This document shows, in pieces, positions 61,087-64,000 of a stretch of DNA of 64,000 nt; within the stretch, counting starts at the first letter, position 1, and each line of letters starts with the position of its first letter. A program made the position numbers and the translations under genes. The DNA comes from Sipunculus nudus. Its lineage: Eukaryota > Annelida > Sipuncula > Golfingiida > Sipunculidae. The DNA is taken from NCBI GenBank assembly GCA_026874595.1, contig CM049311.1:39745676-39809675 (forward strand), given 5' to 3'. Below the pieces are notes generated by a model. The model was not told the origin of the DNA. It saw nothing but the letters and a program-made list of their open reading frames with translations, and searched no databases.

Positions 61087-63120
61087 CTATGAAAAATTAT
61101 ATGGCATAAATTGCTTGTACAATGATTTAAACTGGCAGAGACTGGTTGCAGATTTGACACTTACAGGTAAAGAATTCCAGTGGATGGGACCAGCATATGC
61201 AAGACTTGCTTTGAAGGATTCTCTGTTTGGTTTAGGTAATGATAAATTGAAGCCCTGAGAAAAACGAGTATTATATGCACTATTAACACGGCTGAACGTA
61301 TGCGTAAGAGAGGGAGGGACATTACCAGACAAACATTTAAAGACCATTAAAGAAACAAAATATTGGTATCTCTGTTTAACATTCATCCAACCCAATTTTG
61401 CAATCAATGATGTAGAGGATATATTGGTATCATAAGTTTTAGTAACGATTCTAGCAGCTCTATTTTGAAGTTTTTGGAGTTGTAATAAATACGTTTTTGA
61501 GGAATTACCCCAGACAGATATACAATAATCAATGTGACTCTGAATTAAGGCATTGTAAAGTGTGTTTAAGCTAAAGACATCTAAGGTTTTACTTAATCTG
61601 AAAAGGAGACCTAGTTTTGATACTATTTTGTCGCACACCAGTTGAATATGTTTTTTCCATGTAAGACCAGCGTCGATGATAACACCTAAAAGCTTTGTGT
61701 GTTCAACCGGCATCACTGTAATGTTATCCATGGAAATGTTCAGTTGATTTCCATTGGTTTTAGACTTGGGGCCAAATAATATGAATGATGATTTTTGGGG
61801 ATTTATACTCAGTCGATTCTCTCTAAACCATTTAAGTGCAATTTCGAGATTTACTTGTAATGACTCTATAGCTTTAGCGGCTGAATTCGCTGAAGAATAA
61901 ATTGAAATATCATCAGCATAAATGACGCATTTCTCACTGAGGAACATTGGAAGATCATTTAGATAAAAAAGGAAAAATATAGGTCCAAGGACAGTGCCCT
62001 GTGGGGTTCCTATGTCCAAGGTGCGTGGTTCTGAAAGTAATCCATTAGAATAAACCACTTGCTTACGATTAGACAGGTAGTTTTCGAACCACATAAGCGG
62101 TATACCTTTTATGCCATAGTCGCTCATTTTTGTAAGTAAGACAGTATGATCAAGGCTATCAAAACCTTTTTTTACATCGAGGAAACATGCGGCGGTAACA
62201 TTATTGTTATTAAGACTGATTAAGCATTCGTCAATTATGCTGTGCAAGGCAAATGAAGTTGAACGATTAGGAAGATAAGCGAATTGTTTATCCGAAAACA
62301 GATTATTACTTTCAAAAAACGTGATGAGGCGCGATTTAACGAATTGTTCTATTATTTTTGGCACATGGCCTATAACTGAGATCGGTCGGTAGTTATTTGG
62401 ATCATCCTTACATCCAGATCCTTTGTATATAGGAGTGATCCTAGCGGTCTTCCAATCTGCTGGAAACTCGCCGGTTTGAAGTGAGATGTTAAATATGTGG
62501 GCTAATGGAGCTGAAATATAAGGTGCGGCTATCTTAAGGAAAAATCCTGACATTCCCAGTATATCTTCTTTCATACTGGAGTTTACTTTCAACAACTGTG
62601 ATAAAACAAATTGACTCGAAACTGAATTAAAATCAAAAGATTCCAAATTCGGGTTACCAATATGATCGCAGGTAAATATTGTTTTCGGAAATTTATCGTT
62701 AATATTTTTTCCAACAGAAGTAAAGTAATGGTTAAATTTATCAGGGTCAATCTTTCCGCTTTCTTTATTCGAGGAGGTTTTCGAAGGCAGTATGTGTTTT
62801 AAAGCTTTCCACACACAACCAGGGTTGGAGCCATTTTTTTGTATCAGCGTGGCATAATACTGGCTACGAGTGGATCTGATAAGATTTGTAACATAATTTC
62901 GCTGATGTCGGTACGCAGACCAGTCATTACTGTGATTTGTTCTTAATGCGTTCCGATGTGCATAATCACGCAAGTGAATCTCATTAAGTAAATCATTATT
63001 GAACCATTTATTTTCGCGAGCTTTGGTGCGACGTCGAATAAAAGGCGCGTTGTTATTGTAAATTCTCAGAAATTCATAGCGCCACATTTTCCAGGCTAAG
63101 TTTACATCAGAAAGTTGCAT
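61087..63120 (-). CDS. Reverse transcriptase (ORF2, lacking endonuclease), CR1/Jockey-like LINE
   Basis: A 677-residue uninterrupted frame. It copies LINE RNA into DNA at a nicked target. Visible landmarks in order: NYRPISVIG (243-251), FAYLPNRSTSFALH (280-293), motif A FLDVKKGFDSLDH with Asp315, GTPQGTVLGPIFF (371-383), YADDISIYSS with Asp402/Asp403 (401-410), and a thumb-like segment with HTKLLGVIID (474-483). The C-terminal WNSLPVSVKSATSLCQFK block (648-665) is typical of CR1/Jockey-like elements. Motif A has KKGFD where SKAFD-like residues are usual. The first Met is arbitrary: the frame is open upstream to 63255 with homologous-looking sequence, and the N-terminal endonuclease domain expected for a full ORF2 (about 900-1000 residues) is absent. 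The lack of stops over 2 kb implies a fairly recent insertion. Confidence 0.93.
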   Translation of the reverse strand: MQLSDVNLAWKMWRYEFLRIYNNNAPFIRRRTKARENKWFNNDLLNEIHLRDYAHRNALRTNHSNDWSAYRHQRNYVTNLIRSTRSQYYATLIQKNGSNPGCVWKALKHILPSKTSSNKESGKIDPDKFNHYFTSVGKNINDKFPKTIFTCDHIGNPNLESFDFNSVSSQFVLSQLLKVNSSMKEDILGMSGFFLKIAAPYISAPLAHIFNISLQTGEFPADWKTARITPIYKGSGCKDDPNNYRPISVIGHVPKIIEQFVKSRLITFFESNNLFSDKQFAYLPNRSTSFALHSIIDECLISLNNNNVTAACFLDVKKGFDSLDHTVLLTKMSDYGIKGIPLMWFENYLSNRKQVVYSNGLLSEPRTLDIGTPQGTVLGPIFFLFYLNDLPMFLSEKCVIYADDISIYSSANSAAKAIESLQVNLEIALKWFRENRLSINPQKSSFILFGPKSKTNGNQLNISMDNITVMPVEHTKLLGVIIDAGLTWKKHIQLVCDKIVSKLGLLFRLSKTLDVFSLNTLYNALIQSHIDYCISVWGNSSKTYLLQLQKLQNRAARIVTKTYDTNISSTSLIAKLGWMNVKQRYQYFVSLMVFKCLSGNVPPSLTHTFSRVNSAYNTRFSQGFNLSLPKPNRESFKASLAYAGPIHWNSLPVSVKSATSLCQFKSLYKQFMPYNFS

Positions 63121-63255
63121 AATTCTTGAAAAAAAATTGGATTTCGATAATTCATCGATAAATTTGTATTCATTGAATTTACGAAGGGTACGGTAATATC
63201 CGGATTTTGTAACTGTGACCCTAGCTGCATTGTTTGTACTATATAAAATCTGGAA

Positions 63256-64000
63256 TTATGGATTGCATAATTGCATGTAGTATATATACTGGTAAACGTC
63301 GTATTGGGTAACTAATAACTATATATACCGGTTTTGTGGTAGACAGCTAGATGAATGCGGCTGAGTTCACATAAACATCAATATATGTCCCTACGGTATA
63401 TGACGGGTCAGTTTTCATGCCAGTCAATCCCGGTGAGTCTTGATTTCCCTGTTCATTCATTGAAACTTTGTAAGGCTACAATCTTTTGGGAGAAGTCATC
63501 GATCGCAGCTGGCATTCTGACGGATGACGTAGCCCCTGACCCTGCGTGGGCGTTATCAAAGTTGAGGTGTTACCAGAGACGTTGTATATAACTGTGTGTG
63601 CCCCACATGGCTTTTTTACATTATCTTAAGCGTCAATCGAGAAGCTCCCCATTCACAAAACAAGCTAAATATAACATCTCTTGCACTGTATGTACCTCCC
63701 TGCTGACCAATAAAATAGTCTCGGTTGCACCTCGAGATCTATATCCATTATAATAACTTAAGAAGTGTAAACTTGTCTGATAACATTATTACTTGGTGAA
63801 GATCTCAGAATATAATTGTGAATCAACCATTCGAGATACAAGTCCAACTGCAGTTACCCGACAAAGTTTAAGCTGTCAAGGGTAAGAGGTCAGTAATATA
63901 ACTTAGACTCTATTTAATCAGCGTCATCTGCTTGACTGCTTGTCTGGCAGCTTTTATAAAGTTTGGTATGACTACATCATGATTTTAAAAAATATTTGGG
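63256..64000. other. Flanking DNA right of the LINE
   Basis: AT-rich; no supported gene. The 78-codon frame at 63355-63591 has no recognisable motif. Confidence 0.45.

Larger units (their letters stand above)
60727..63255 (-). mobile_element. 5'-truncated CR1/Jockey-like LINE
   Basis: Runs leftward: open ORF2 frame from 63255, stop at 61087, a ~280-bp AT-rich 3' UTR, a terminal hairpin (60761-60806), then an AAAT-type simple tail (ATTT repeats at 60727-60747 on the + strand). The in-frame residues upstream of the first Met (including GYYRTLRKFNEYKF) look like genuine ORF2 sequence, so the ORF is cut at its 5' side. The endonuclease domain is missing. 5' truncation is usual for LINE insertions made by target-primed reverse transcription. 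No clear target-site duplication was found by eye. Confidence 0.85.

Overview
The window is AT-rich, intron-bearing animal DNA, most likely from a mollusc or another lophotrochozoan. The evidence is split coding exons with GT/AG borders, CR1/Jockey-like and L1/Tx1-like LINE sequence, several GTCCG-rich interspersed repeats, and many long poly(C)/poly(G) runs. The phylum is an inference; the sequence does not prove it. Protein-coding content is low. About half of the window is tandem repeat.

Layout. (1) 0.2-8.5 kb: the last three coding exons of a hexokinase gene on the + strand (200-342, 928-1061, 8436-8519); earlier exons lie left of the window. Both edges of the middle exon have been tandemly copied: a 30-bp array carries extra 3' splice sites (771-930), and a 58-bp minisatellite in the last intron (4.0-6.6 kb) has a unit matching that exon's own end plus its 5' splice site. 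(2) 8.5-16.6 kb: non-coding DNA with a GTCCG-type interspersed repeat, a ~725-bp inverted-repeat element and a 222-bp-spaced repeat pair. (3) 16.7-39.65 kb: one uninterrupted 36-bp satellite array of roughly 630 units, with nested higher-order repeats (290/326 bp within 906 bp; ~2.7 kb; 0.54-0.76 kb). (4) 39.65-45 kb: AT-rich spacer with microsatellites and a 27-bp G run.

(5) 45.0-49.1 kb: a candidate small gene. A TATA box is followed by an ATG/signal-like exon and a good donor, then, 3.4 kb on, by an exon in the matching phase, giving a predicted 99-aa secreted or membrane protein. Its intron holds a degenerate minisatellite that grades into a clean 51-bp array. A 35-bp array follows at 49.3-49.7 kb. 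(6) 50.3-53 kb: a decayed L1/Tx1-like LINE interrupted by a GC-rich element with inverted ends. (7) 53-60.7 kb: mostly unassigned, with a possible compact minus-strand transcription unit or retrocopy at 59.2-59.84 kb and a second copy of a dispersed repeat (60.47-60.65 kb; the first is at 50.28-50.52 kb). (8) 60.73-63.26 kb: a minus-strand, 5'-truncated CR1/Jockey-like LINE with an intact reverse transcriptase ORF, a 3' hairpin and an ATTT-type tail. The remainder to 64 kb shows nothing identifiable.

The most unusual feature is the hexokinase locus, where both the acceptor and the donor of a single exon seem to have seeded separate tandem arrays. The next most unusual is the multi-level structure of the 23-kb satellite.
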